Part shown: positions 1 through 8,103 of the stretch, piece by piece
Numbering within the stretch: position 1 is the stretch's first letter
Layout of the letters: every line of letters starts with the position of its first letter
The notes under the pieces: model-generated
What the model was told of the DNA's origin: nothing
Databases searched by the model: none
The model's input: only the letters and a program-made list of their open reading frames with translations
NCBI RefSeq assembly: GCF_001020205.1
Contig: NZ_CP011663.1
Span: 3,472,001 to 3,536,000, forward strand
Direction: 5' to 3'
DNA from: Clostridium sporogenes
Lineage (GTDB): Bacteria > Bacillota > Clostridia > Clostridiales > Clostridiaceae
DNA length: 64,000 nt
Program-made: the position numbers and the translations under genes

Positions 1-15
1 AATTCTTTTATTCAC
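1..15 (-). CDS. spoVAD: SpoVAD, first five codons only (partial)
   Basis: Only the start is inside the window. On the minus strand a GGAGGAG ribosome binding site (about 22-28) precedes a GTG codon at 15, giving residues MNKRI, which is how SpoVAD proteins usually begin. It follows spoVAC with a gap of about 22 bases, the order found in spoVA operons, where the products form the dipicolinic-acid channel of the forespore. Identification rests on five residues plus the gene order. Confidence 0.6.
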
Positions 16-37
16 TGTAAACTCCTCCAATTCTAAA

Positions 38-493
38 TTAAAGTTTACTCATTATAAAGTATATTATTCCTACTATAACCGAAGAGCTTATGCCATAAAC
101 TAAAACTGGTCCAGCTATAACAAACATTTTAGCTCCTACACCAAAAACATATCCTTCTTTTTTAAATTCCATAGCTGGGGATACAATAGAATTTGAAAAT
201 CCAGTTATAGGAACTACAGTTCCTGCTCCAGCAAATTTAGCTATTTTATCATATACTCCTATACCTGTCAAAAATGCACCTATAAATACCATTACTATAG
301 ACACATAAGTTCCTACTTCATCTTTTGGGATTCCCATACTCAAAAAAAAATTATTAAAGAACTGCCCTACATCACATATAAGACCTCCTACTATAAAAGC
401 ACTTACACAATGTTTAAAAATTTGTGGTTTCGGCTCTACTTTAGGAGATAAATCATCAAAATCTTTTCTTAATTTTTTTTCATTTAATGCCAT
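38..493 (-). CDS. spoVAC: Stage V sporulation protein AC
   Basis: This 151-residue protein is a small integral membrane subunit of the SpoVA channel, which moves Ca-dipicolinic acid into the developing spore and out at germination. About four hydrophobic segments follow a charged N-terminus of about 30 residues. The glycine-rich stretches GGLICDVGQFF and GAGTVVPITGFSNSIVSPAME are family hallmarks. The ATG at 493 has an AGGAG site nine bases upstream. It is the first spoVA gene visible, with spoVAD following. It is separated from sigF by a terminator, so it has its own transcription start, expected to be SigG-dependent from what is known in Bacillus. No spoVAA or spoVAB is upstream, which is normal for clostridia. 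Confidence 0.93.
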   Translation of the reverse strand: MALNEKKLRKDFDDLSPKVEPKPQIFKHCVSAFIVGGLICDVGQFFNNFFLSMGIPKDEVGTYVSIVMVFIGAFLTGIGVYDKIAKFAGAGTVVPITGFSNSIVSPAMEFKKEGYVFGVGAKMFVIAGPVLVYGISSSVIVGIIYFIMSKL

Positions 494-665
494 AACTTCA
501 CTCTCCTAAACAAAATTTTATTACTTATAGTGTTTACAATATATAAATTTTTACTCAAAAATTTATTGAAAAAATATTATTTAATTTACCCTTTTTGTCT
601 AGAAAATAAAATTGTTTATTGCTTAAATTAATAAATTTCAAAAAATATAATTTTATACAAAAATA

Positions 666-697
666 AAAAACCATATGAAAATATGCATATGGTTTTT
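666..697 (-). terminator. Intrinsic terminator of the sigF operon
   Basis: A 12-bp inverted repeat (AAAAACCATATG / CATATGGTTTTT) with an eight-base loop starts at the sigF stop codon and continues into a T-rich run on the minus strand. Confidence 0.8.
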
Positions 698-1451
698 ATA
701 CAGTAAGTTTTTCTTTCATTAATTTTAGTACTTTTTTTTCTATTCTTGATACTTGTACTTGACTTATTCCTAGCTGTTTAGCTACTTCTATTTGAGTTTT
801 ATCTTTGAAATATCTTAGTATTATTATTTGCCTTGACTTAATATCTAAATTTTTTAGAGCCTCTTTTAATGCTATATTATCTATAACCTTATTATCTTCC
901 TCTGTATTTTCACTTATTTTATCAATAAGCAAAACTGGTGCTCCATCATCTTGATGTATAACATCATATAAATATTGAGGAGAACTTGATGACTCTGTAG
1001 CCATTAATATTTCATCTACAGTATATCCTGAAAACTGTGATAATTCTTCTATAGTAGGTTCTCTATTTAATTCTTTACAAAGCTTTTCTTTATCATAATG
1101 TAATTTTTTTGCGGCTGTTTTTATACTTCTACTTACTTTTATTATTCCATCATCCCTTAAGAATCTCTTTATTTCTCCCATTATCATAGGAACTGCATAG
1201 GTTGAAAATTTCACATTATACTTTGTTTCGAAATTATTTATAGCTTTTACTAAACCTATACATCCTATTTGAAATATATCATCATATTCATATCCCCTAT
1301 TTAAAAATTTTTTACTTATTGCTGAAACTAAGGGTAAATTTACTTCTACTAATTTATCTAAAGCTTGTTTATTTCCAGATCTTGCCTCTTCCATAAGTTC
1401 CATGTTGTCTTCAAAACTTTTAGTTTCCATGATTACTTTTTCACTACTCAT
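696..1451 (-). CDS. sigF: Forespore RNA polymerase sigma factor SigF
   Basis: This 251-residue sigma-70-family factor directs early forespore transcription. Region 2 contains DIFQIGCIGLVKAINNF (core binding and -10 recognition). Region 3 follows at roughly residues 115-170, and region 4 ends with the helix-turn-helix VAKQLGISQVQVSRIEKKV. It is the third gene of the spoIIAA-spoIIAB-sigF operon, 18 bases after spoIIAB. A longer reading frame begins at a GTG at 1460, but that GTG lies inside the AGGTGA ribosome binding site, so the ATG at 1451 is chosen. SigF is held by the SpoIIAB anti-sigma factor until SpoIIAA releases it. Confidence 0.97.
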   Translation of the reverse strand: MSSEKVIMETKSFEDNMELMEEARSGNKQALDKLVEVNLPLVSAISKKFLNRGYEYDDIFQIGCIGLVKAINNFETKYNVKFSTYAVPMIMGEIKRFLRDDGIIKVSRSIKTAAKKLHYDKEKLCKELNREPTIEELSQFSGYTVDEILMATESSSSPQYLYDVIHQDDGAPVLLIDKISENTEEDNKVIDNIALKEALKNLDIKSRQIIILRYFKDKTQIEVAKQLGISQVQVSRIEKKVLKLMKEKLTV

Positions 1452-1469
1452 ATTATTCACCTAACTTAA

Positions 1470-1892
1470 TTATTTGAAAACCTTTTTCATAATTATTTTA
1501 GTTCCCTTCCCCTTTTCTGAATGAACTTGAAGACTATCCATGAATGTTTCCATCACTGTAAATCCCATACCTGATCTTTCTAAGTCCGGTCTTGATGTAT
1601 ATAATGGTTGTCTAGCCAATTCTATATTATCTATACCATCACCATTATCTGAAATTATTACTGTAACTTCTCTTCCTTTTATTTCACTTTCAATAGATAC
1701 CAATCCCTTCTTACTATTTTCATATCCATGTATTATTGAATTAGTAACCGCCTCTGATACAGCTGTTTTAACATCTGTTATTTCATCTATTGTAGGATCT
1801 AACTGTGATATAAAGGCCGCTACTGATACTCTAGCAAAACTTTCATTTTCTGACTTACTTAAAAATTCTATTTTCATTTTGTTCTCATACAT
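1470..1892 (-). CDS. spoIIAB: Anti-sigma F factor SpoIIAB
   Basis: This 140-residue GHKL-type ATPase and serine kinase binds SigF and phosphorylates SpoIIAA. The ATP-binding boxes are visible: N box with EAVTNSIIHGY, G1 box with DNGDGID and G2 box with ERSGMGFTVMETF. Length and motif spacing are normal. The ATG at 1892 follows a GGGGGG site; a second Met at codon 6 is possible. It lies between spoIIAA (16 bases upstream) and sigF in a tight operon. Confidence 0.96.
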   Translation of the reverse strand: MYENKMKIEFLSKSENESFARVSVAAFISQLDPTIDEITDVKTAVSEAVTNSIIHGYENSKKGLVSIESEIKGREVTVIISDNGDGIDNIELARQPLYTSRPDLERSGMGFTVMETFMDSLQVHSEKGKGTKIIMKKVFK

Positions 1893-1908
1893 CTTATAAA
1901 TCCCCCCA

Positions 1909-2244
1909 TTATAAGTTTTCTACGGCTTCATCCACACTGTCATAAAGATTCACTATTTTGAACATACCTGAAAGTTCAAATACTCTTTTTACTGCTTCTT
2001 GTACATTAGTCAAGCATACCTTTCCATCCCTTAATGATAATTTCTTATATCTTCCTATAACTACTCCTATACCTGAACTATCCATAAAGTTAACTTTACT
2101 AAAATCTAATATCAATTTATTTAAACTTTCTCTATCTAATCTATCGTCAATTACATTTCTAACTTCTTCTGCACTATGATGATCTAATTCTCCTGTCATA
2201 GTTACTATAAGTTTGTCTGCTTTTTTATCAAATTTTAAATACAT
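1909..2244 (-). CDS. spoIIAA: Anti-anti-sigma factor SpoIIAA
   Basis: This 111-residue STAS-domain protein frees SigF by binding SpoIIAB when unphosphorylated. The phosphorylated serine lies in the motif NFMDSSGIGVVIGRY (about residues 52-66), and the C-terminal helix RVFELSGMFKIV is typical. The ATG at 2244 has a GGGGGGAA site. It is the first gene of the operon, with a SigH-type promoter about 50-75 bases upstream. Confidence 0.96.
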   Translation of the reverse strand: MYLKFDKKADKLIVTMTGELDHHSAEEVRNVIDDRLDRESLNKLILDFSKVNFMDSSGIGVVIGRYKKLSLRDGKVCLTNVQEAVKRVFELSGMFKIVNLYDSVDEAVENL

Positions 2245-2291
2245 ACTATTCCCCCCAATTTCATATTTTTTTATAAATCATCAATATTACT

Positions 2292-2318
2292 ATTCTACAT
2301 ATGGAATAATTTTCCTTC
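2292..2318 (-). promoter_or_regulatory. SigH-type promoter of the spoIIA operon
   Basis: Read on the minus strand, GAAGGAAAA (2318-2310) and GTAGAAT (2298-2292) are separated by 11 bases. This fits every position of the Bacillus SigH consensus RNAGGAWWW-N11/12-RNNGAAT. It lies directly before spoIIAA, whose operon is SigH-driven in endospore formers. Confidence 0.85.
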
Positions 2319-2405
2319 TTTTTCTTTTATATCTCTTTTTAGTATTGTCCTTATTTAATACTTTTATTCATGTTTTTCCTAAATTTTAAGTAAAAATTTT
2401 TTATA

Positions 2406-2434
2406 TTGATTATTCTAGAACACATTGTTATAAT
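2406..2434 (+). promoter_or_regulatory. SigA-type promoter of speE
   Basis: TTGATT (2406-2411) and TATAAT (2429-2434) are separated by 17 bases, giving a predicted start near 2441, about 57 bases before the speE ATG. Downstream is a short TGATT-type repeat (TTTGATTATTTTGATTG) of unknown meaning. Confidence 0.7.
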
Positions 2435-2497
2435 GTTATTTGATTATTTTGATTGTTTTGATTGTTTTAAATTTTAGTTATGAAAGGAGATATTTAT

Positions 2498-3325
2498 ATG
2501 GATATGTGGCTTAAAGAAAATCAAATAAGCGATCCTGTGTTGCACTATAAATTCACAAAAACTTTATTAAATAAAAAAACCCCTTTTCAAGAGCTAACCA
2601 TAGTACAATCAGAAACTCTAGGAAATATTCTTTTATTAGATGGTATAGTTCAAACTACTGAAAAAGATGAATATGTTTATCATGAAATGATAACCCATAT
2701 TCCTCTTTTTACTCATCCAAATCCCAAAAAGGTGTTAGTTGTAGGTGGTGGAGATGGTGGTACTATAAGAGAAGTATTAAAACATCCCTCTATAGAAAAA
2801 GCAGTGTTATGCGAAATAGATGAAGAAGTTATAAAAGCTTCTAAAGAATTTCTCCCTACAATTAGCTGTGGTTTAGATAATCCTAAATGTGAAATTTTTA
2901 TTGGTGATGGCATAAAATACGTACATGAACACAAAAATGAATTTGATATTATAATAATAGATTCTACAGATCCCTTTGGTGCTGCTGAAGGTTTATTTGG
3001 TGGAAGCTTCTATAAGGAAATATATCAAGCTCTTACTGCGGAAGGAATATTTGTAGCTCAAACAGAAACTCCTTTTTACCTACCAGAAGTAGTAAAAAAA
3101 GTTTATAATGATGCGAAAACTATATTTCCAATAACAAAATTATTTATGGCAGCTATTCCAACATACCCAAGTGGATATTGGAGTTTTACCATAGGTTCTA
3201 AAAAATTAGATCCAACTGTATCTAATCTTTCAGATACTATAGATATAGAAACTAAATATTATACAAAAGCTTTACACAAAGCCTCTTTTGTATTACCTAA
3301 ATTTGTGGAAGACTTAATAAACTAA
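2498..3325 (+). CDS. speE: Spermidine synthase (polyamine aminopropyltransferase)
   Basis: This 275-residue enzyme transfers the aminopropyl group of decarboxylated SAM to putrescine. The N-terminal domain carries the family segment ILLLDGIVQTTEKDEYVYHEM. The Rossmann part carries VLVVGGGDGGTIREVLKH (cofactor loop) and the acidic IIIDSTDPFG with the catalytic aspartate. The ATG at 2498 has AAGGAGA eight bases upstream; an earlier in-frame ATG at 2480 lies before that site and is not used here. It stands alone as a transcription unit. The only other polyamine gene in the window is the decarboxylase at 44.6 kb; no speB or speD is seen. Confidence 0.93.
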   Translation: MDMWLKENQISDPVLHYKFTKTLLNKKTPFQELTIVQSETLGNILLLDGIVQTTEKDEYVYHEMITHIPLFTHPNPKKVLVVGGGDGGTIREVLKHPSIEKAVLCEIDEEVIKASKEFLPTISCGLDNPKCEIFIGDGIKYVHEHKNEFDIIIIDSTDPFGAAEGLFGGSFYKEIYQALTAEGIFVAQTETPFYLPEVVKKVYNDAKTIFPITKLFMAAIPTYPSGYWSFTIGSKKLDPTVSNLSDTIDIETKYYTKALHKASFVLPKFVEDLIN

Positions 3326-3371
3326 TAAAAAAATTATAATATAATAACTTTTTATCTTTAATATATAAAAG

Positions 3372-3515
3372 AGGGATATGAAAATAAAACTTACCTAAAA
3401 AATATTTTAAAATTCATAAATTTATAGACTCTTATTTGTTTTTGTAAATTCAAATATTATGAACTTAAAATAAAAATATCTGTATTGTTTATATAGTCTA
3501 TATGTTCATATCCCT
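3372..3515. repeat. Imperfect inverted repeat of about 144 bp between speE and the methyltransferase gene
   Basis: Outer arms AGGGATATGAA (3372-3382) and TTCATATCCCT (3505-3515) match over 11 bases. Inner arms TATAGACT (3423-3430) and AGTCTATA (3495-3502) match over 8. No coding potential is seen. It lies between the convergent ends of speE and the methyltransferase gene and could act as a long terminator or be a small mobile-element relict. Confidence 0.45.
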
Positions 3516-3552
3516 AAAAAATTTATATTATAAATGACTTTTGAGTTACTTC

Positions 3553-5286
3553 TTAATTAATTAGTAACTTATTTTGTATAAATTTTATTTCATTATCATT
3601 TAAATTAAAATATTTATATAAATCCTCTTCTTTATTTATCTTAACCATTGGTATTTTTAATTTCATTAATGTACTAGGATAATACTCGTATAAACTACCA
3701 CCTAATTTTTTACCAAAAGTTTTAAAATAAAACTCATATATATCACTATTTAAAATAATTAATAAACTATTATAATCTATGTTCTCTTCTTTATTTATAG
3801 TTAAAGCATATACATCTGCACTAAAATATGTTCCCTCTTTGTCTAAATAAAACTTATTTTTGCTAGACTTATAGGGAAATATTATCTTTTTTTCTTCAAA
3901 TATATTGAGATTTCTTCCCCACTGCAGTTCATACCACTTTCTCACCTTTTTCTTACATTCTCGCCTATTTTCTAACTTATCCTTATATTTTTCAATATGC
4001 TTTATTATATTGGGGTATTTATCTACATTTTCTATTAAATTTGAATATATTATAAAACTATCTCTAAAATCAATTTTTCCTCTATTTATATAACTGCTTT
4101 TTATCCAAGATTTTATTATACTTTTTTCTAAATTTTCCTTTTCTATAGTATCTTCATTAACTATAAAAGCCTTATCGCATCCTGTAATGATGCCTTGATA
4201 ACTTGTACATGTTTCCTTTAAAGTTTTATGAGCTTTATTCTCTATTTTATTTATTATATCTTTGCTGATATCATCTATTAAAACCCATCCATCTTGCTTT
4301 AATTGAGAATTATGTACATAAAAATTTTCATACTTATCCTCCTGTTTGAAAAATAAACCCATTTCTACTTTTTCATATTTGCAAGGCTTTATAACTTCTA
4401 CTTTATTACTAATACTTCTATCTATAAATATTATAGCTGGATCTATACCTGCCCCTTTAAAAGGTCTTATACCATAAAAATCTAATATCTTATATATGTT
4501 ACAATTTTCTTTTAAGTATTTCCTTAAATTATATCCACTTTTAGACTCCATAAAATATCGTGAGGTTATAAAAGTTATTTTACTATTTATGTTAGAATAA
4601 TTTAGTGCATTAATAAAAAAACAATAAGATATATCTCCCTTATCCTTGTATATATGTCCATATTTTTCCTTTAACAACATTGAATATTTTTTATCTACAG
4701 ATTTATGTCCAACATAAGGTGGATTACCTATATATACATCAAAATTATTATTTATATCTTGTATTAAAAAATCTTTTTTCTTAAAATTATTATTGTTATA
4801 ATACCCTGTTAAGTAAAACAAATCTATTATCAATATTTTTATAGATATTGAATCAATATCAAAACCATATAAATTATTATCTAATATATGCTTGTTTATA
4901 TATTGTTCTTTTAAATTTATATTATTGTTTTTATTTATCTCTTCCAAATTTTCCTTAAATATATTTTGTAAATAAAAAAAGCAAGGAATCAAAATATTTC
5001 CGCAACCACAAGAAGGGTCTAATATTTTTATAAATGGATTATTTATTATATCCTTTTTACTTACAGTATTTTTTATCATATAATTAGAAATTTGTTCTGG
5101 AGTGTATATAACTCCAGTTTCTTTTTTCCCCTTTATAAATTCATAATATTTTAAGGATATATTCTCATCTTTTCCAATAGATAACTTATGTTTAAAGTTA
5201 TTAATAGCCTCATATTTGTAAATACTATTTATAGGAGATACTAATATATTAAAAATTTTTTCGATATTATCTTTAAATGAATTCAT
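3553..5286 (-). CDS. camA: Orphan DNA N6-adenine methyltransferase, CamA-like
   Basis: This 577-residue protein is a gamma-class adenine methyltransferase with no restriction domain. The N-terminal catalytic half has GVIYTPEQISNYMIKNT and the SAM-binding motif ILDPSCGCGNIL, then the catalytic motif NPPYVGHK (about residue 185). The C-terminal half resembles a TaqI-type target-recognition domain. From memory it matches C. difficile CamA (also 577 residues, methylating CAAAAA and promoting sporulation) in segments such as QGIITGCDKAFI, LENRRECK and RKWYELQWGR. The ATG at 5286 has GGTGAG upstream; an 11-codon N-terminal extension to 5319 lacks a site. No restriction or specificity gene adjoins it. 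It lies beside sporulation genes and is divergent from the pdaA-like gene. The family call is firm; the target sequence is inference. Confidence 0.8.
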   Translation of the reverse strand: MNSFKDNIEKIFNILVSPINSIYKYEAINNFKHKLSIGKDENISLKYYEFIKGKKETGVIYTPEQISNYMIKNTVSKKDIINNPFIKILDPSCGCGNILIPCFFYLQNIFKENLEEINKNNNINLKEQYINKHILDNNLYGFDIDSISIKILIIDLFYLTGYYNNNNFKKKDFLIQDINNNFDVYIGNPPYVGHKSVDKKYSMLLKEKYGHIYKDKGDISYCFFINALNYSNINSKITFITSRYFMESKSGYNLRKYLKENCNIYKILDFYGIRPFKGAGIDPAIIFIDRSISNKVEVIKPCKYEKVEMGLFFKQEDKYENFYVHNSQLKQDGWVLIDDISKDIINKIENKAHKTLKETCTSYQGIITGCDKAFIVNEDTIEKENLEKSIIKSWIKSSYINRGKIDFRDSFIIYSNLIENVDKYPNIIKHIEKYKDKLENRRECKKKVRKWYELQWGRNLNIFEEKKIIFPYKSSKNKFYLDKEGTYFSADVYALTINKEENIDYNSLLIILNSDIYEFYFKTFGKKLGGSLYEYYPSTLMKLKIPMVKINKEEDLYKYFNLNDNEIKFIQNKLLIN

Positions 5287-5352
5287 ATTACTCACCACAA
5301 TCTTTATTATTCTATACAAAGTATAACATAGAAAAGGATAGGTGATTTACTT

Positions 5353-6339
5353 ATGAAGAAAAAAGTTATTTCTTGTATTTTAGCTTCTTGTTTTTTATTA
5401 TGCTCTTGTAATTTAAATACTTCTAATCAAAAACTTAATGGAAACTTAGATAAAAATAATAAAAAAATAGAAGAAAATAACATAAAAAATAAATCTACAA
5501 ATACTGAAGACAATACTGAAAATAAAACCCGAAATAGTAATACTGATGAGAACAGTAGTAAGAATAATGATGAAGAAAAAAAAGATACTAGTACTAGCAG
5601 TAATATAAATAAATTTAAAGATGATTCTAATGTATCCCCTAAAGAAAAAGACTGGTTTTTTAAACCTAGTAAAAATAATGAGCCTGCTACCATTCCAGAT
5701 GATATAGAAACTATTCTTAATAAATATTCTGGATATTTTATTGGTGATACCTCAAAAAAATATTTATATCTTACCTTTGATGAGGGTTATGAAAATGGTT
5801 ATACAGGGAAAATATTAGATATATTAAAAGAAAATAATATCAAAGCAGCTTTTTTTGTAACTGCTCCTTATATAGAACAAAACAATGATTTAATAAAAAG
5901 AATGGCTGATGAAGGTCATTTAGTTTGTAACCATTCTGATCATCATCCTTCTATGGCTTCTGCTGCCTTAAAAGGGAAGGAAAACTTTGAAAAAGAATTT
6001 ACTGTAGTTGAAGATTTATACAAAGATATTACAAAAAAAGATATGCCAAAATTCTTTAGACCACCTATGGGTAAATACAGCGAACTATCATTAAAGTACA
6101 CAGAGGACTTAGGGTATAAAAGTATATTTTGGAGTTTTGCCTATTATGATTGGGATAGAGATAAACAACCTTCTCCTGAAAAAGGTAAGGAAAAAATATT
6201 AAATGGAATTCATAATGGAAGTATCATTCTATTACATGCAGTTTCTAAAACAAATACTGAAATATTGGATTCTGTATTAAAGGAACTAAAAAATGATGGG
6301 TATGAATTTAAAACTTTAGAAGATTTACCTAAAAAATAG
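5353..6339 (+). CDS. PdaA-like polysaccharide deacetylase lipoprotein
   Basis: This 328-residue exported protein has a lipobox-type signal (LLCSC, about residues 15-19), a low-complexity Asn/Lys/Glu/Thr-rich linker to about residue 95, and a NodB deacetylase domain from about 125 to 325. Motifs are TFDEGYENGYT (catalytic Asp), HSDHHPSM (metal-binding histidines), FFRPPMGKYS and ILLHAVS. The spacing and the DEGYENGYT form are typical of PdaA, which deacetylates N-acetylmuramic acid on the way to muramic delta-lactam in the spore cortex. The linker-plus-lipoprotein form differs from Bacillus PdaA. The ATG follows AGGTGA. It is divergently placed from the methyltransferase gene, 66 bases apart. 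Confidence 0.85.
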   Translation: MKKKVISCILASCFLLCSCNLNTSNQKLNGNLDKNNKKIEENNIKNKSTNTEDNTENKTRNSNTDENSSKNNDEEKKDTSTSSNINKFKDDSNVSPKEKDWFFKPSKNNEPATIPDDIETILNKYSGYFIGDTSKKYLYLTFDEGYENGYTGKILDILKENNIKAAFFVTAPYIEQNNDLIKRMADEGHLVCNHSDHHPSMASAALKGKENFEKEFTVVEDLYKDITKKDMPKFFRPPMGKYSELSLKYTEDLGYKSIFWSFAYYDWDRDKQPSPEKGKEKILNGIHNGSIILLHAVSKTNTEILDSVLKELKNDGYEFKTLEDLPKK

Positions 6340-6366
6340 TTACTTTAATAGTAGTTTCTATATAAT

Positions 6367-6414
6367 AAAAAGCTATGAGTTTAACAATATAATACTGTAA
6401 ATTCATAGCTTTTT
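6367..6414. terminator. Bidirectional terminator between pdaA-like and nitroreductase genes
   Basis: Arms AAAAAGCTATGA (6367-6378) and TCATAGCTTTTT (6403-6414) pair over 12 bases between two convergent genes, with T runs on both strands. Confidence 0.75.
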
Positions 6415-6475
6415 AATTTAAAATAATTTATATTTTACAAAATTTCAAAAAAATGTTTAAAAATTACTTTTTAGT

Positions 6476-7024
6476 TTATATATTTTCTGTATATGAATTA
6501 TGCCATTTATCTAAAAACACATATTCTCTCACATCTTTTTTAGGATGACTTTCTTTATTTTCATTTGATTCTCCTACAGGAGTCATGCCAACTACTTTAT
6601 AATTTTGAGGTATATCTAATACACCTTTTACTTTATCTTCATCAAAAGCTCCTATCCAACAAGTACCGTAGCCTTCTGCTGTAGCTGCTAATATAAAATG
6701 CTCCATAGCTATAGCACTATCTACTAGATAATATTGTTTGTTTTCTATAGTACCCGATTTATCTGGATCTGCAACAACCACAGCTGTTACAGGTGCTACT
6801 CTTATAGCTTCTGAAGCTTCATCAGATTTATTTATTATAGCACTAGCTAATTCCATTCTTTTAGTTCCATCTTGTACTATTATAAATTTATAAGAAGTTT
6901 CGTTCTTCCAAGAAGGTGATCTCATAGCTGCATTTATTACTCTTGCCATCTTTTCTTTACAAATCTCTCCATTTTTAAATTTTCTTATACTTTTTCTATC
7001 TTCAATAACATCATAAAAATCCAT
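6476..7024 (-). CDS. Nitroreductase family protein
   Basis: This 182-residue protein belongs to the FMN-dependent nitroreductase family. It has the N-terminal FMN-binding signature VIEDRKSIRKFKNGEI, the segment NAAMRSPSWKNETSYKFI, and the C-terminal AEGYGTCWIGAFDEDKV followed by GMTPVGE. It probably reduces quinones, flavins or nitro compounds with NAD(P)H; the true substrate cannot be read from sequence. The ATG at 7024 has AGGAGTG six bases upstream; an in-frame GTG at 7033 overlaps that site and is rejected. Single-gene unit. Confidence 0.88.
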   Translation of the reverse strand: MDFYDVIEDRKSIRKFKNGEICKEKMARVINAAMRSPSWKNETSYKFIIVQDGTKRMELASAIINKSDEASEAIRVAPVTAVVVADPDKSGTIENKQYYLVDSAIAMEHFILAATAEGYGTCWIGAFDEDKVKGVLDIPQNYKVVGMTPVGESNENKESHPKKDVREYVFLDKWHNSYTENI

Positions 7025-7100
7025 AAAACACACTCCTTTTTCATTAGTATGTGTGTTCTTTATTTATAATATTCGATGTTATTTTTAACTTTTATCTCAT

Positions 7101-7134
7101 AAATATAAGATTTAACAATTATAATCTTATATTT
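7101..7134 (-). terminator. Hairpin downstream of the TagA/WecG gene
   Basis: AAATATAAGATT (7101-7112) pairs with AATCTTATATTT (7123-7134) about 55 bases past the stop of the TagA-like gene. A+T-rich stem, moderate support. Confidence 0.55.
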
Positions 7135-7189
7135 ACTTATAGACAATCCATTCACTAACATTGATTCAAATTAAAACTAGATCTTAAAT

Positions 7190-7906
7190 CTAAGAATTCT
7201 GTTTATTCAATGCTACTTTTAATAAAAATTTAGGTATAGATGCTAATCGTTTTATTCTATAAGGTTCTTTAACTACTCTGTATAACCACTCTAAATTACA
7301 ATCTATCATCCATCTAGGTGCTCTTTTTACTTTTCCCGCAAATACATCAAAACTTCCTCCTACACCCATATAAATCTTACAAGGAAGCTTATCCATATAT
7401 TTACTTATAAATTTTTCCTGCCTTGGACATCCCATAGCTATAAATAAAGCATAAGGCTTTGACTCTTTAATATCTTCTAATATATCTTTACAATCATCCA
7501 TGTCAAAAAAACCATTGTGTTTACCTACAATATTTAAGTTTTTATATTTTATTAATAGCTTTCTTTCACATTCCTTTAATACATCTTCCGTGGTTCCTAA
7601 CAAATAAACAGCTTTACCATTCTCATTACACTTTTCCAATATAGAGTTCATTACTTCAATACCTGCAATTTTTTCTTTTACAGGATTTTTTATAATTTTT
7701 GAAGCTAGTACAACTCCTACTCCATCCGGTATAATTATAGAGTCTTTATCTGTAAAATTTTTGAATAATTCTTCATTATTTAGTCCATTATATAAAACTT
7801 CTGGATTACCAGAAATTATATTAACTTTTTCATATTTATCTATTATATTTAAAAGTTCTTCTTTACTACCATTAAATATACTATATCCTAACATTTCTGT
7901 TTTCAT
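7190..7906 (-). CDS. WecG/TagA/CpsF family glycosyltransferase (GT26)
   Basis: This 238-residue protein belongs to the family that adds N-acetylmannosamine (TagA) or N-acetylmannosaminuronic acid (WecG) to a lipid-linked first sugar. Visible family signatures are the conserved Asp in SIIIPDGVGVV (about residues 57-67), VYLLGTTEDV, FIAMGCPRQEKF and FAGKVKRAPRWM near the C-terminus. It is the last gene of the polysaccharide locus on this strand. Given the WbpA/B/D/I-like genes upstream, its donor may be a UDP-ManNAc-type uronic acid (inference). The ATG follows AGGGGTGA. Wall-teichoic-acid synthesis is the alternative role. Confidence 0.88.
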   Translation of the reverse strand: MKTEMLGYSIFNGSKEELLNIIDKYEKVNIISGNPEVLYNGLNNEELFKNFTDKDSIIIPDGVGVVLASKIIKNPVKEKIAGIEVMNSILEKCNENGKAVYLLGTTEDVLKECERKLLIKYKNLNIVGKHNGFFDMDDCKDILEDIKESKPYALFIAMGCPRQEKFISKYMDKLPCKIYMGVGGSFDVFAGKVKRAPRWMIDCNLEWLYRVVKEPYRIKRLASIPKFLLKVALNKQNS

Positions 7907-7930
7907 TTATTCACCCCTAAAATTAAAAAT

Positions 7931-8000
7931 GCACAATATACATTAATTATAGTTATTATATCAAACTTTGTAAACAAACTATAATTAATGATACTTGTGC
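7931..8000. repeat. 24-bp near-perfect inverted repeat between two polysaccharide genes
   Basis: GCACAA plus CATTAATTATAGTT on the left (7931-7954) pairs with AACTATAATTAATG plus TTGTGC on the right (7977-8000) with few mismatches. It lies between the sugar transferase stop and the TagA-like start and could terminate or attenuate transcription. Confidence 0.6.
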
Positions 8001-8103
8001 AGTAATATTTCAGCTTATAATTAACAAACACTGATGTAGCTATCTATAAAATATTCAAATTATCTTTAGTTTTTAAACTAGTCTAACCAAAACTAATTTT
8101 ATA

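Noticed and set aside
494..560. Possible SigG promoter before spoVAC (GTAAA-N17-CACTATA)
   Set aside because: The -35 and -10 each deviate from consensus in very A+T-rich DNA; biologically expected but not convincing from sequence alone.
2480..2497. Upstream ATG extending speE by six codons
   Set aside because: The AAGGAGA ribosome binding site lies within that extension and is correctly spaced for the ATG at 2498.
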